Shown: positions 1 to 9,954 of the stretch, in pieces | Layout: each line of letters starts with the position of its first letter | Numbering within the stretch: position 1 is the first letter of the stretch | Assembly (NCBI GenBank): GCA_025201845.1 | Contig: MU603974.1 | Location: forward strand, 1-64,000 | DNA length: 64,000 bases | Origin: Martensiomyces pterosporus | Taxonomy: Eukaryota; Kickxellomycota; Kickxellomycetes; Kickxellales; Kickxellaceae | Reading direction: 5' to 3' | Translations under genes and position numbers: made by a program | Notes under the pieces: model-generated | What the model saw: only the letters and a program-made list of their open reading frames with translations | Database searches by the model: none | Told to the model about the DNA's origin: nothing

Positions 1-1112
1 TGCTGGGCAAGGCGGATGTAGCCAGTGACCTTCTCGACATGCTGCTGGCTGATGACTGGGCCGTAGAACGTGGTGGGGCTGCTGGGGTTGCCGACGATGA
101 TCTCGCTGCGCACCTTCTGGCGGAACCTGTCCACGAAGGCGTCGTAGAGGTCCCTCTGCACATACACACGGGACGAACACACGCAGATCTCGCCCTGGTT
201 CTGGTATGCACCGCGGATTGATGTGGCCACCGCATGGTCAAAGTCGCAGTCGCTGAAGATGAGGCTGGGGTTCTTCCCGCCGAGCTCCAACGACACGCGC
301 TTGAACAGCCCACCAGCCATGGCACCAACCTTTGCGCCAGTAGCCGACCCGCCAGTGAACGAGACAAGGCGCACGTCGCGGTGCTTGACAAGGGGCTCGC
401 CGGCATTGATGCCTGTGCCAAACACCACGTTGACCACGCCCTTGGGCACGCCAGCAGCGTGGAGGATGTGAGTGAGCAAGTAAGGCGTCACGCTGGTCAG
501 CTCGGTTGGCTTGATGACACAGGTGTTTCCGACAGCGATGCACGGCGCCAACTTCTCGCACACCATGAGCATAGGAAAGTTCCACGGTGTGATCAATGCA
601 GCGACACCAGAAGCCACATGCTGGGTGACAGTCTTGAGCGTAGCCTTCTCTCCCTTCTTGATAGATTCAGGGGTAACGTTAGTGTCGAACTGGGACTCTG
701 TCTCCTTGATTCCCTCAACGATGTACTCGGCAAACTGCCTGAAGTAGCCAGCGCACATGGGTATATCGATAGTAGTTGCTGATTGGACGGTCTTTCCCTG
801 GTCCTGCGACTCAAAACTAGCCAGGGTTGCAGTGCTCTCGTCGATGAGGTCGGCGATGCGGTGGAGAATGGCAGCACGGCTGGCTGCAGACTGGCCGGAC
901 CATCCAGGGAACGCAGCCTTAGCTGCCTGGACGGCGTTGTCAACATCGGCAGCCACAGAGTCGGGGATGGGGGCACTCAGCTGGCCAGTGGCGGGGTTGT
1001 AGTTGTCGACGTACGATCCAGTCGAGGCATCAACCCACTCGCCGTTGATGTAGTTCTGGATCTTGACGCTCTCCATGGTGGTGGGGAGGTCGAGGGTGCT
1101 GGACTTGGTCAT
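1..1112 (-). CDS. Aldehyde dehydrogenase, ALDH8A1 (2-aminomuconic semialdehyde dehydrogenase)-like, partial
   Basis: A single open frame runs from the ATG at 1112 off the window start, giving about 370 of the roughly 490 residues usual for the family. It encodes an NAD(P)-dependent aldehyde dehydrogenase. Visible family signatures are the Rossmann-side segment ITPWNFPM, the glycine motif FTGGSATG, the glutamate motif ELGGKNPSLIF and the catalytic cysteine block NQGEICVCSSR. The form of that cysteine block (GEICxCxSR rather than GQxCxxGSR) is typical of the ALDH8A1/AMSDH branch, which oxidises 2-aminomuconate semialdehyde in tryptophan catabolism; the substrate is therefore an inference. No signal peptide is apparent. 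A TATA-like element lies 127 bp upstream. The C-terminal oligomerisation part is outside the window. Confidence 0.9.
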   Translation of the reverse strand, partial: MTKSSTLDLPTTMESVKIQNYINGEWVDASTGSYVDNYNPATGQLSAPIPDSVAADVDNAVQAAKAAFPGWSGQSAASRAAILHRIADLIDESTATLASFESQDQGKTVQSATTIDIPMCAGYFRQFAEYIVEGIKETESQFDTNVTPESIKKGEKATLKTVTQHVASGVAALITPWNFPMLMVCEKLAPCIAVGNTCVIKPTELTSVTPYLLTHILHAAGVPKGVVNVVFGTGINAGEPLVKHRDVRLVSFTGGSATGAKVGAMAGGLFKRVSLELGGKNPSLIFSDCDFDHAVATSIRGAYQNQGEICVCSSRVYVQRDLYDAFVDRFRQKVRSEIIVGNPSSPTTFYGPVISQQHVEKVTGYIRLAQ

Positions 1113-1238
1113 TGTTGAAGAATGGGTGGTTGTTGGTGCTGGTGAAAGTAGGTGGAGAGCTGCCGTGTTGGTAAGAGTAGAGAGGTTTGGGTGTTGGAGA
1201 TGGCCAAGCGGAGGTTGGGCGATGTCCCACCTCTGGCA

Positions 1239-1245
1239 TTTTATA
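1239..1245 (-). promoter_or_regulatory. TATA box of the ALDH gene
   Basis: The minus strand reads TATAAAA here, 127 bp upstream of the ALDH start codon and oriented with it. Position and sequence fit a core promoter; transcription start not determined. Confidence 0.5.
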
Positions 1246-2134
1246 GCTTGCTTGCACGAAAGGCTCCTCTGCGCCTCATCCGCTTTGCACAATGTCACAT
1301 CCTCATGATGGCTCAACTAAGCACCGCTGGGTGTCTCTATCTCGCACCTACACCTTACCACAATTGCAGCAAGCCACGCATCATCTGTGCATTGTATCCC
1401 TCGCCACCCTCCGCATTTCCCCTCATCCACTCTGAAAAATCACACGAAAAACGACAAAAGGAAAGGAGGATGTGTGCTGTAGTTGTCGTATGCTATGTAG
1501 CTTTTTGAAGGATAAGCCATCAATCGACAGCGAGATACTGCAGTATCTACTGCAGCATATTACTTTTCCAGAGGACATCCAAAAGTGCACGTATATTTTG
1601 TTTCTACAGATGCGTAGAAGCCACTCGTGGCGAGTCTGCGTCGTGTGCCATGTATAACAGCAGTGGTTAATTTTGGTGTACAGAGATCCCGAAGCAGATG
1701 AGGCTAACGCATTTAGCAGCACTGTCTTGCTTTTATTTGATTTCTGCAGCTGGTGCTGGCGTATGCATGTATGCATGTGTTCAAAGAGCGCTTTATGGCC
1801 TGTCGGCACACCAGCGAATATGAAGTATGCTGCGAAAAGTGCGGTCTGCATAGCGCCAACCTGTTTTTTTTTTTTTGCTATTTGCCCGAAAGCCAGTACT
1901 ACATCTGAGCCTGCTCCTGTGGTAGCCAAAACAAGATGCCAGACATGCAAGTACCATGCAATGCTACGTATTAGCTAATATATGTACGTACTCACATATA
2001 CTGACTAATGAAGACATGTAAAAATAAAACTGCAATAATACGTAGGACTTGAGGGAGCGAAAATAAGCAGGACGAATGCACAGCAATCCTTTACGAATAA
2101 AGTAGTGGTACGCAGAGTTCAACTACAGCGAAAC
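1246..2134. other. Intergenic spacer, ALDH 5' flank / COQ2 3' flank
   Basis: About 0.9 kb of lower-GC DNA between two minus-strand genes. It holds a T13 run at 1864-1876 and no open frame with recognisable protein character; the 175-residue minus-strand frame at 1423-1950 looks like chance. Confidence 0.5.
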
Positions 2135-3810
2135 CTAAGCAGAGACAGCGACGGGCAGAGCTTTGGCGTCCTCATCAAAAGACTCGTCCTCGGCAGTAAG
2201 CCTATTGTAGATCATGTCTGCCAGGATAGCACTGAAGACGATGCCGCCGAACCATGCATTGGATTTGAATATGTTCCAGCACACAGCCGGGTTGTCAATA
2301 TCGACTTTCCTCAGCTGCCAAGCCAAGTGCGCGCCACCAGCACCAAGCACGGTCATGTAGAAGGGCATGCCCTGACCGTTCATGTATCCCGAGAGGCAGA
2401 GCAGGCCGAGCGTGGACGCCGAGAATCCCGAGAGGATTGTCTTTGTATTCTCGCCGAACAGGAGTGCAGTTGACTTGACTCCAACGGCGACATCATCGCG
2501 CTTATCCTGATGGCCATAGATGGTATCGTAGACAAGAGTCCACGCGATTCCAGCGGCGTAGAGCGGAAGTGTGACCACCAGGTTCAAGTCGCCAGCGATA
2601 GCGGCCCAGCCAGCCAAGGTGCCCCAGTTGAATGCCAAGCCAAGGACGAGTTGCGGCCAGTACGTGATGCGCTTCATGTAGGGGTATATGGCAATGATGG
2701 GCATGGATCCCAACGTAACCAGGATTGTGTAGGGGTTGAGCTGCATCAGGACCATGAGCCCGACGGACAGCTGGGCTCCCAAAAACACCAGTGCCTTGGG
2801 ACGGCTGATGACGCCAGAGGCTATCGGCCTTGTCTTTGTCCGCTCAACCTAAAAGTGAAAGCAGATGCATGCGTGTTTGCATCATGTGCAGAGTGTAAAT
2901 CAGTGGTGAGCACCGTTAGTGCGCCCACGTGTAATCGGAGACGGATTTGAGGAGTGCAGAAAAATAGAGTGCAGCGTGCACAGTGATTTGATTTTGTTTA
3001 GGAAGCCTACCATCTTGTCGAACTTGACATCCCACATGTCGTTAATAGTACACCCAGCGCCACGCATCATTGCCGCACCTGGGGCAAAGATAGCAAGCAT
3101 GTAAAGCATCTCGGAAAGGGGTGCGCCTGAATTAAATGCAGCCATTGAGATGCCCCACGCTATTGAAATTCGTGCAAAAAATAAAGCATGCCCAAACACG
3201 GGAGCAAACCACACGTAATTAGCATGTGTGCAAATACATCGCGCGCAACGTTAATTGGTGGCTGCTATGAGGAAGGAATTCCTCCTGGCGCACCCAGCGC
3301 AAAATACACAGGTGGCGTAATGCAAGCTCCACGTCCGGAACGGATGCTTTACTTACCGCACGGCCAATACAGAAGCCATGTTCCAATCGGCTTGTCGATT
3401 CTGGTGAGATACAGATAAGGACGAGCCTTGACAGGGAACATGTCAATAAAGGGGCCGTAGCTCAGTGCCGGCAACGCGGGCTGAGTGGCTGGTGGCGCGC
3501 CCCCAACGGATAATTTGGTTGCTCCACTGCTCAGCACGGATTTAGAGTCGCTTGGAGCCCGTGAAGCAGGCGTAGTCGAGGAGTGTCTGGCACCGAGTAC
3601 AGGAACAATTGCCAGGTTGGGCTTTGTATAGCGGCACAGCCTTGTAGACAATGAGGGGTCGGACTGCATGTGGAGCGACCTGGCGCCAAACATGTTCCTG
3701 GGCACGGGGGCAGCCGTATGCGTTGCCAATGGCAGCACTGCGCGGCGGGAATTGAGCAGGAGCGAGCCTGGCGCCGTGTGTGCCAGTCTGCCGAGCGATC
3801 GTAGAAACAT
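2135..3810 (-). CDS. COQ2: 4-hydroxybenzoate polyprenyltransferase, mitochondrial
   Basis: Three exons (3810-3357, 3159-3011, 2848-2135) join in frame to 438 residues. The protein is the UbiA-family enzyme of the mitochondrial inner membrane that attaches the polyprenyl chain to 4-hydroxybenzoate in coenzyme Q synthesis. The first 100 or so residues are Arg/Ser/Ala-rich, consistent with a presequence. Exon 1 ends in RIDKPIGTWLLYWPC. Exon 2 carries MRGAGCTINDMWDVKFD, the first Asp-rich prenyl-diphosphate motif. Exon 3 carries LMKRIT-like YMKRITYWPQ, FNWG and the second Asp-rich motif YDTIYGHQDKRDD. Splice donors are GTAAGT and GTAGGC, acceptors TAG; both joins restore the conserved sequence exactly (PC-AWGIS, DKM-VERTKTRPIASG). 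Several hydrophobic helices are evident. Confidence 0.93.
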
Positions 3811-4822
3811 TGTGCCTATTCGGGTTGGGAAAAACGTGCGAGTCAGCTGTAATAGACTAAATATCTGCGTGCGCCCAGTGAAAGCTAGGCCCTGAGGAAT
3901 GTAGCGAGTGCAAAAATAAAAGAGTATGAGGGGTGGGGGAGTGGGGGGGAGGAGTGGTGAGAGAAAAACGGGAAGGAGAGAGGGCGAGGGCAGAGGAGAA
4001 GCAGTCCGTGATATGAGAGTCGGATGAGTTCATCCGATACGACAGCACAAGAGCATATTGCGCTGTGCTAGGGCGAAGCTGTTCTAGCCATATTTTTAGC
4101 TGGCAATTGTTTTTAGCGCGTTCCCTCCTCCTTTTTGTGGAGACAAGCGGTCGCCCAGCACACACCCTGCAAGATTCCTGTTTCCGCACCTGCGGCTCAG
4201 CAGTCGATTGCCGCCGTGCTTGCCGGCGGTGCTCTGATGCCCGTAGAAAATCATTTGCAGTGGTGGTGCTGGGTTTAGAGCGCCTCCTTAATGCCCGTTA
4301 ATATCGATCTTCCTGCGGGCTTTGGCGTTCTCTTTGTCTGCCTTTCTCTTTGGCTTTGTCTGTCTTTCTCTTTCTAGGGCTTGGCCACCTGGCCAGCGCA
4401 AGAGGGAATGGCGGCTGCAGCTCTCTGCTCAGTTTATCGCTAATCCGTTCCCAGCTCGAGCTAGCCGCCTCTGCTCATAACTGCGATCGCTGCCGAGTAA
4501 TAAATTGTTGCATTCATTCTTTGCAGAAGTGAACACGCCTCCCCACACGTCACGGCTCAATCAGCATGGGTGTTCCGCTGGCCCACACCCCCCAACTCTC
4601 CGTGCCCTGTCCCCAGCCTAGCCCGGCCCAGCCCAGCGCAATCTGGATAAGGCAGGTGGTATGAGGCTTGGGGAATCAATGCTTTCGATTCACGCGGAGT
4701 TCCATGAGAGCAGCTAGGCCCCCTTGTCTTAGCTTTTTCCGCCGCTCCACCCTCGTCCCCTGTTCTCGCTCCCATCCACCCATCTGCCAATCTCCACGCT
4801 TGCTTTCGCAAATTTTGCCACG
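3811..4822. other. Divergent promoter region between COQ2 and the 4823 gene
   Basis: About 1 kb separates the two divergent start codons. The COQ2 side is purine-rich on the plus strand (3940-3990); the side next to the 4823 gene is CT-rich just before the ATG, as is common in fungal leaders. No gene-like frame was found. Confidence 0.5.
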
Positions 4823-5467
4823 ATGGGAAGCCAGAAGGCGAATCAACGCAGCAGCCGCGAGAGGACAAATGCAAAGAGCAAAAGGCACGACATAGACAGC
4901 CTGAAATCGCTGCACGGTCTCGACCCCAGCAGCAACGTACCTTTGGAACAGCAGGCAGAAATTCTGACCGAGGAGGAGCAAATGCGCGTCCTGCAAAAAC
5001 TAGTGGTTGAAAACGAAGCCGACATTCAAACGTTCTCGACCTTTCTGAAGCTGCCTACTGTCACGATTTTGATGCTTAACCTAGTCTTCGCTTACAACTA
5101 TGCGATGGGTTCGTTCAACTCGGCTTATGCCATGAAGACCCCCAAGCTTCCGTTTGTCAAGTACGAGGTCCTCACCGACAACCCGCTCGTGGCCACTGAG
5201 CTGTCTGTCGTCATTCTGCAGTTTGGCTTGTACCTGCTGTCGTCCAGACGGTGGGATCGGTTTACGCAGTGGGGGCTGGCCATCTTGCTGGCCGCTGGCA
5301 CGTTTCATGCGGCTGCGTGTAGGAAGAATGGCGTTCTGGAGTTTGTCTGGTGGATCTTGCCTGTGCTCAACTTGGCCGTCACGAGCTATGCCCAGCTCAA
5401 TATGAGGCGCAGCAAGAGAGACATTGAGGAGCTGGCCAAGAAGACGTATCATGTAAAGAGCGCCTGA
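4823..5467 (+). CDS. Four-helix membrane protein of unknown function
   Basis: I do not recognise the family. The 214-residue product begins with about 65 charged, hydrophilic residues (Lys/Arg/Ser-rich, then Glu-rich). Four hydrophobic segments follow, at roughly residues 75-95, 122-142, 150-167 and 173-192, and the protein ends in a basic tail (RRSKRDIEELAKK). This layout suggests an integral membrane protein with both ends on the same side, perhaps ER or another endomembrane. The ATG is preceded by a pyrimidine-rich leader and the frame is intact, with no sign of splicing. It is transcribed away from COQ2. The balanced composition and clear topology argue that it is a real gene. Confidence 0.75.
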   Translation: MGSQKANQRSSRERTNAKSKRHDIDSLKSLHGLDPSSNVPLEQQAEILTEEEQMRVLQKLVVENEADIQTFSTFLKLPTVTILMLNLVFAYNYAMGSFNSAYAMKTPKLPFVKYEVLTDNPLVATELSVVILQFGLYLLSSRRWDRFTQWGLAILLAAGTFHAAACRKNGVLEFVWWILPVLNLAVTSYAQLNMRRSKRDIEELAKKTYHVKSA

Positions 5468-5640
5468 CCCGGCTGCGTATTAAAAAATATCGAGGCAGCC
5501 CATTGCTGCTTCTGGCAACGTTGTATCATACAGGGTATTATTCATGCTAATCAAACAGGGAACCAAAGAAGCGAATCCATACAATGTGATGCAGTGACTT
5601 TTAAAAATGCAAAGCGACAGGCTCTCTCGAGTGCCAGAAG

Positions 5641-7546
5641 CTAGGCGTTGCAAGTGGCATGGAAAAGCGCGTTGGCCTTGGCCAGGGCTGCATCGCCATG
5701 TGCAGCACTCGCTGGAGGCGGCGACTGTGCGGCAATTGGTGGTGCCGGCACTGGGGCTAGAAAGGGGCTGGTGCTATGGAAGCACAGCGACATTGGCGAA
5801 TGGGCCGCATCATGGGCGGCCAACAGGGGCGCACTCGACGAAGCGTGAATCTGCATGGTGCTGGGCTGCTGGTATCCCTCGGCTGACGGCGCCAGCAGTG
5901 CCATCACCACGTCTGCAACGGAACGCCCACCGCTATAGCCCAGGGCCGATGCCGAATGTGCGATGAGCGGCAGCGCCTCATGGCTCCAGCGAGACTCCAG
6001 GCGATCGATTGCCCAAAGCAAGATGCACGAGTGGCCAAACACAAGGCTGGCCGCTGCATGGCCGACAATGTCCTCTGGGTCGAGCAGGAGCGTGTGCGGG
6101 TGGAGGTTCAGGTTGCGCTGCAAGAATGCGAGCCACCTCTGCACTGCATCGTGGCTCATGTCGGCGGTGATCAAGTACCCGAGATGCTCGGCAGCTGCGC
6201 CTGCTTGACCACCACGGATTACTAGAGTGTATAGGGGGTACCCGCTGACGTTGGTGCCCAGGGTGCGCTCAAGAGCAAGCACCAGCGGCTTGGTGTGGCC
6301 GTGCACAGATGGATGGATGTGGGTGAGTGCCTGGGGGCGCACGAATCCAAATGAGAAGGGCGCCGTCTCGTTGAACGACATGTACCCAAGTGTCTTCCAC
6401 AGGCTCACCGACTCAATCAGTCCGCCAGCGGCAGGAGTGGTGGGGTCGACTGCTGCTGTGGTTGTGATCAGAGGCACATGTGGTTGCGGCGATGCTGTGG
6501 GGGAGGGGGCGAGGGTCATGGCTTGGAGCAGCGGCTGCTGCTGCTGGAGCTGTGGCGCGGTAGGGAGGGAGGGGGCACTCAGCGGAAGGTCGACAATAGA
6601 TTCGGAGTCGACTGAGGCACAGGGTGCCAGGTTATAGCTGGCTGGCGCAGGGATGGAGCATGGTGCAGCAGCCAGGGCTGCAGTGGCAGCGGCAGCACCC
6701 GGCGTGCTGGTGACCGCAGGACGAGACAGATTCGGAGTCGACTGAGGCACAGGGTGCCAGGTTATAGCTGGCTGGCGCAGGGATGGAGCATGGTGCAGCA
6801 GCCAGGGCTGCAGTGGCAGTGGCAGCACCCGACGTGCTGGTGGCCGCAGGACGAGACGCAAGGTAGCTACCCAGGCTGCGAGACCTCGCACGTGAAACGC
6901 GGGTCGTCTTCAGGGCTGCCAGGCTATCCCGCCTGCCCTCTGCCTTCGCCATGGTGTGGCCGCGATGGGTAGAGTAGTAGCGCACAAGCGCGATGCCGCT
7001 TGCGTCGCAGGTAACGTAGGCGACACATGGGCACCCGACCTTCTTCGACCGACGGCTGCTCTTGCGCACACGGCCGTCGCCTGTGCGGCCATCGCTCTTG
7101 TCTGAAGAGCCATTGGGCTCTTTCTTGATGGTGGACTTGACCTCGGGCTGGCCGTAGCAATGGCACACGTATTTCCTGTACCAGCTGTGCACACGGCGCT
7201 TCTTGCCCCCGCACTGGACAAACCTAAAGTTGCCCTTTGTCTGCTCTTGCCGAAGCCAGCCCGCCAGCTCGGACTCGGGGATTTTAAAAACGGAGCAAGG
7301 CTCGCCCGGCTCATTGTTGGGCTTGTGCTGGCTAGAAGGTTTTCTGGAAGCGGCGGCGGCGGCTGCATCGGGCAACAACTCGGCGTTGGTTCTGCCGCTT
7401 GGGACCGACAGCATGTAGTTTGATGTTGTGTCGGTTGAGTCGCTTGCTGCCTCAGTGGATCTGGATGATGACGGCGAGACCGCCGAGAGCGACGACAGCA
7501 GATATGTACTGCTGATAGCGCTGCTACTAGGAACTATTTGCTGCAT
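5641..7546 (-). CDS. Domesticated MULE-transposase-derived protein with zinc-binding N-terminus, frame disrupted
   Basis: Two overlapping minus-strand frames carry one gene. The first (7546-6632) has a Ser/Ala-rich start, then a Cys/His module: CHC at about residues 128-130, GCPC at 171-174 and HRGH at 194-197. This resembles the FAR1/FLYWCH/GCM-type DNA-binding fold of Mutator-like transposases. The second frame (to 5641) continues with a MULE-type core: LERTLGTNVSGYPLYTLV, YLITADMSHDAVQRWLAFL and LLLDPED. The first catalytic Asp of the usual D-G-T motif is Glu here, so transposition activity is unlikely. The frames switch at a 130-bp direct repeat (6598-6857). Either the gene is broken, or an intron removes the extra copy; for example GTAGCT at 6870 to CAG at 6678 (193 nt) would keep the frame. 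No terminal inverted repeats were seen. Role as a transcription factor is inference. Confidence 0.65.
6598..6857. repeat. 130-bp tandem direct repeat inside the MULE-derived gene
   Basis: Copy 1 is 6598-6727 and copy 2 is 6728-6857. They differ at three positions (6690/6820 c-t, 6702/6832 g-a, 6713/6843 a-g). The unit is not a multiple of three, so each copy encodes the same peptide (ALAAAPCSIPAPASYNLAP) in a different frame of the minus strand. Confidence 0.95.
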
Positions 7547-8773
7547 TGTGTATGGCTATGCTGCTTCTTGGGTTGCTCAATGGCGGGAGTCTGTTAATAA
7601 AAAGCACAGGACAATAGTGGATATTCGCACGGAATGTAGGTGATGAGGCAATAGAAATACGGGTGGTGGACGGCGGTTTCAGGAAAAGGCTAAGAACCAA
7701 GTTTAATGTACAGGGTGTTGGTGTTGGTGTTGGTGTTGGTGTCGGTGGCGAGGGTCAGACAGAAGATGGATGGTGAGGATTAAGCCGTTCTTTTATATAG
7801 GCAAGTTTGGTCTTGTGCACTCGGACTTTTGTCCCAACCCAGCCGCCTCTCGTGTGGCGAGCATTTTGCATGTTCCTACGTGTTGATTTTGCCAAGGGAA
7901 ACACAAAAAGACGAGCGATTTTGTTTGTCATGGATCTTGTAGCACACCCCTCGAATATTCTCTTCTTTTTTCAGGAAGGTGTTTGTTCACCAAGTGTTTG
8001 CTCGCCGAGCAAGCAGGTAGCACGATCACACTCGCCCCCCCACAGCGCCCACCCGCCCTTTGCGACTCCTTCTCTCACTGTTGAGATTCAAAGGCATGGC
8101 GAAAAAGCGGGGTCGCTGGGCCTACCCCTAAACGGAAGAGATGTGGGAAGACATGACGTTCCTATCCTCGCCCCACCGATCAAGCGCGGAAACCTATTCG
8201 GTGCCAGCCCAAAAAACACAATGCAAATCGCTCGTGTCTCGTCCTCCGTTCACACACGCACTGTAGCTCGCGGCTGCGGTTGGCTGAAAAACGCAAGATG
8301 CGGCTCCTGGCAGCTGGCTGCTCGGCGTTACACCCCACATATTCCAGGGTCGGCTGAGCGGCAATTCGCTGCTGAGATATGGATCGCCAGATGTGTAACG
8401 ATCACTAGCCCCTATTCTGGCACGGATTGGGCTGTCTGTACAATGGCCAAGATTTGCTGGAGCAGTTCGCTTGCTTGGGCGTTGGGGCGCAAGCTGTCGA
8501 GGGTGTTGAGTGCGGGACTGCACCGGCATACAGGGCCACTTCACTCTGCCACCAGTCACTCCACGCAGATCCAATTCACATGCGTAACAAGGCGGTGGTC
8601 GTTGTGTCAAAAGAAAAAACTGGAGCTACCACTGCCATTAGTATAAGTCTATATTCACGGTCCTTCCAAGAAGTCGTCTAGGAAAACGAGGTTGCATGGC
8701 CTGATGTTGAAAGAAAGCCAAAGAGAACGTTGGGTGCTGCCCATCTCGCGCGCGTACGTCATTCATGCTCCCC
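7547..8773. other. Upstream region of the MULE-derived gene
   Basis: A 1.2-kb spacer between two minus-strand genes. It holds a GGTGTT hexamer repeat at about 7709-7738 and a TATA element at 7791-7799. A plus-strand open frame of 279 codons at 7807-8646 crosses it, but its composition and lack of recognisable domains argue for chance. Confidence 0.5.
7791..7799 (-). promoter_or_regulatory. TATA box of the MULE-derived gene
   Basis: The minus strand reads TATATAAAA, 245 bp upstream of the start codon at 7546. The intervening leader would contain the ACACC-type hexamer repeat. Confidence 0.45.
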
Positions 8774-9145
8774 TCATACGAATCCCACCAGACACTGATC
8801 GAGAATCATGTCGAAGTTGACCCATGCGTGGGTTTCGCTAAACAGCTTCGAGCCGTCCTTGCCCGCCGCACGCATCAGCTGGCCCCGTCCTCCAGGGTGA
8901 AAGTCAATGTACCGAGTGACGTTGTATACCTTGCCGTAGATCACCATCCAGCAGTCATCGCGCTTGTTGTGCTGCGCCACCTCCTCCATTGTGAATCGCC
9001 GCAGCTGCCCAACACCACGCAGATCCTGGCCCGATGCCTTTAAGCGCGCCCAGTCCATCGGCGAATGCCCAGGTGCCAGAGCTACCTTCTTGCGCACACG
9101 CTGGCCGTTGTTCGGTGCTGCGAGCAGCTGCGGGCTGTTGCGCAT
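8774..9145 (-). CDS. Stand-alone cytochrome b5 domain protein (NCB5OR/CYB5R4 N-terminus-like)
   Basis: Starting at the ATG at 9145 the product is 123 residues. It is a small haem-binding electron carrier. The two axial histidines are H83 in the DFHPGG motif and H106 in FSETHAWVN. The stretch before the haem fold (GHSPMDWARLKASGQDLRGV) matches the leader found in CYB5R4/NCB5OR proteins rather than ordinary microsomal b5. The flavin reductase half of CYB5R4 is absent and there is no membrane tail. The frame stays open up to an ATG at 9397, but TTTTTTTGTAG at 9176-9166 looks like an acceptor and GTAAGC at 9328 a donor. A 163-bp 5'-UTR intron with translation from 9145 is therefore my preferred model. 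Confidence 0.8.
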   Translation of the reverse strand: MRNSPQLLAAPNNGQRVRKKVALAPGHSPMDWARLKASGQDLRGVGQLRRFTMEEVAQHNKRDDCWMVIYGKVYNVTRYIDFHPGGRGQLMRAAGKDGSKLFSETHAWVNFDMILDQCLVGFV

Positions 9146-9397
9146 TGGGAAGTTGAAGTTCACACCTACAAAAAAATGAAATGCAGCGCTCTGGATAGGA
9201 ACTGATAAGTGGCGGATGCCAAGAATTCCGCCGGGGCAACTTCGGTAGCGTCGCATGCGCAGCGCCCGAGGTGAAACAATGTGCGGTTGTGCTGAAGCAG
9301 TTCTAATTATAAATGCATTGGCGCTTACTCTTCTTTGCTGGCGATGATCCTGCATTGGGCTACACGGAAAGCACACAGAAAACGACAGTGGCGGCAT

Positions 9398-9954
9398 TAG
9401 TCGAAGTGCAGCAGCACTATAGCACCTGTTTTCGCAGCAATATCGGCAGGCGGGGTGCGAAGTATGTCAGCGCGTGTCTGTGCCCATGCCCCTTTCTCCT
9501 GGTACCTTTGCTGGTATCTGCGACATTATCAACCGTCGTCTCCTGCGTTAATGGCGGGCAACAGAGATGGCACTGATGGTACAGAAAAATATATGTGTGG
9601 GAAACGTAGTTAAAGCAAAGGCGGAAGCAAAAGCATAGGGGAGGCAGTTGACATGCGGCCAGCGGTGCACCGCCGTCTCAGGCACAAGCGAAGTGCTGTG
9701 TGGCCGTGGCCAATCGAGGCCGCCTGATCAACCACGTTTAATCAGAAATCAGGACTACCAAAAAAGCTTGTAAAAGGATATTGCGAAAAATGTCTTCGCT
9801 CTCTTTTCATTCGCCCTCTCTGCATTTAGCTGCATTTCCGTCGCTTTATTCTTTCCGACCCCGTATTTCCCACACAAGCGGCACTGCAGCGCTGGCTTCT
9901 AAACGATCACGCGAAACTAAGGGCGCCACTGCTCAGACAGCTGAACTGAAACAA
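9398..9954. other. Divergent promoter region between the b5 gene and RIX7
   Basis: About 0.55 kb, including the in-frame extension upstream of the chosen RIX7 start. No other gene seen. Confidence 0.45.

Noticed and set aside
1423..1950. 175-codon minus-strand frame upstream of ALDH
   Set aside because: AT-rich low-complexity spacer; no signal, domain or leader features.
3454..3490. tRNA A-box-like string (TAGCTCAGTGCCGG)
   Set aside because: It lies in COQ2 exon 1 coding sequence, and no B box or cloverleaf can be formed around it.
7807..8646. Plus-strand open frame of 279 codons
   Set aside because: No domain, repeat or compositional signature of a protein; rich in Cys, Trp and scattered residues as in random GC-rich DNA; lies in the upstream region of a minus-strand gene.
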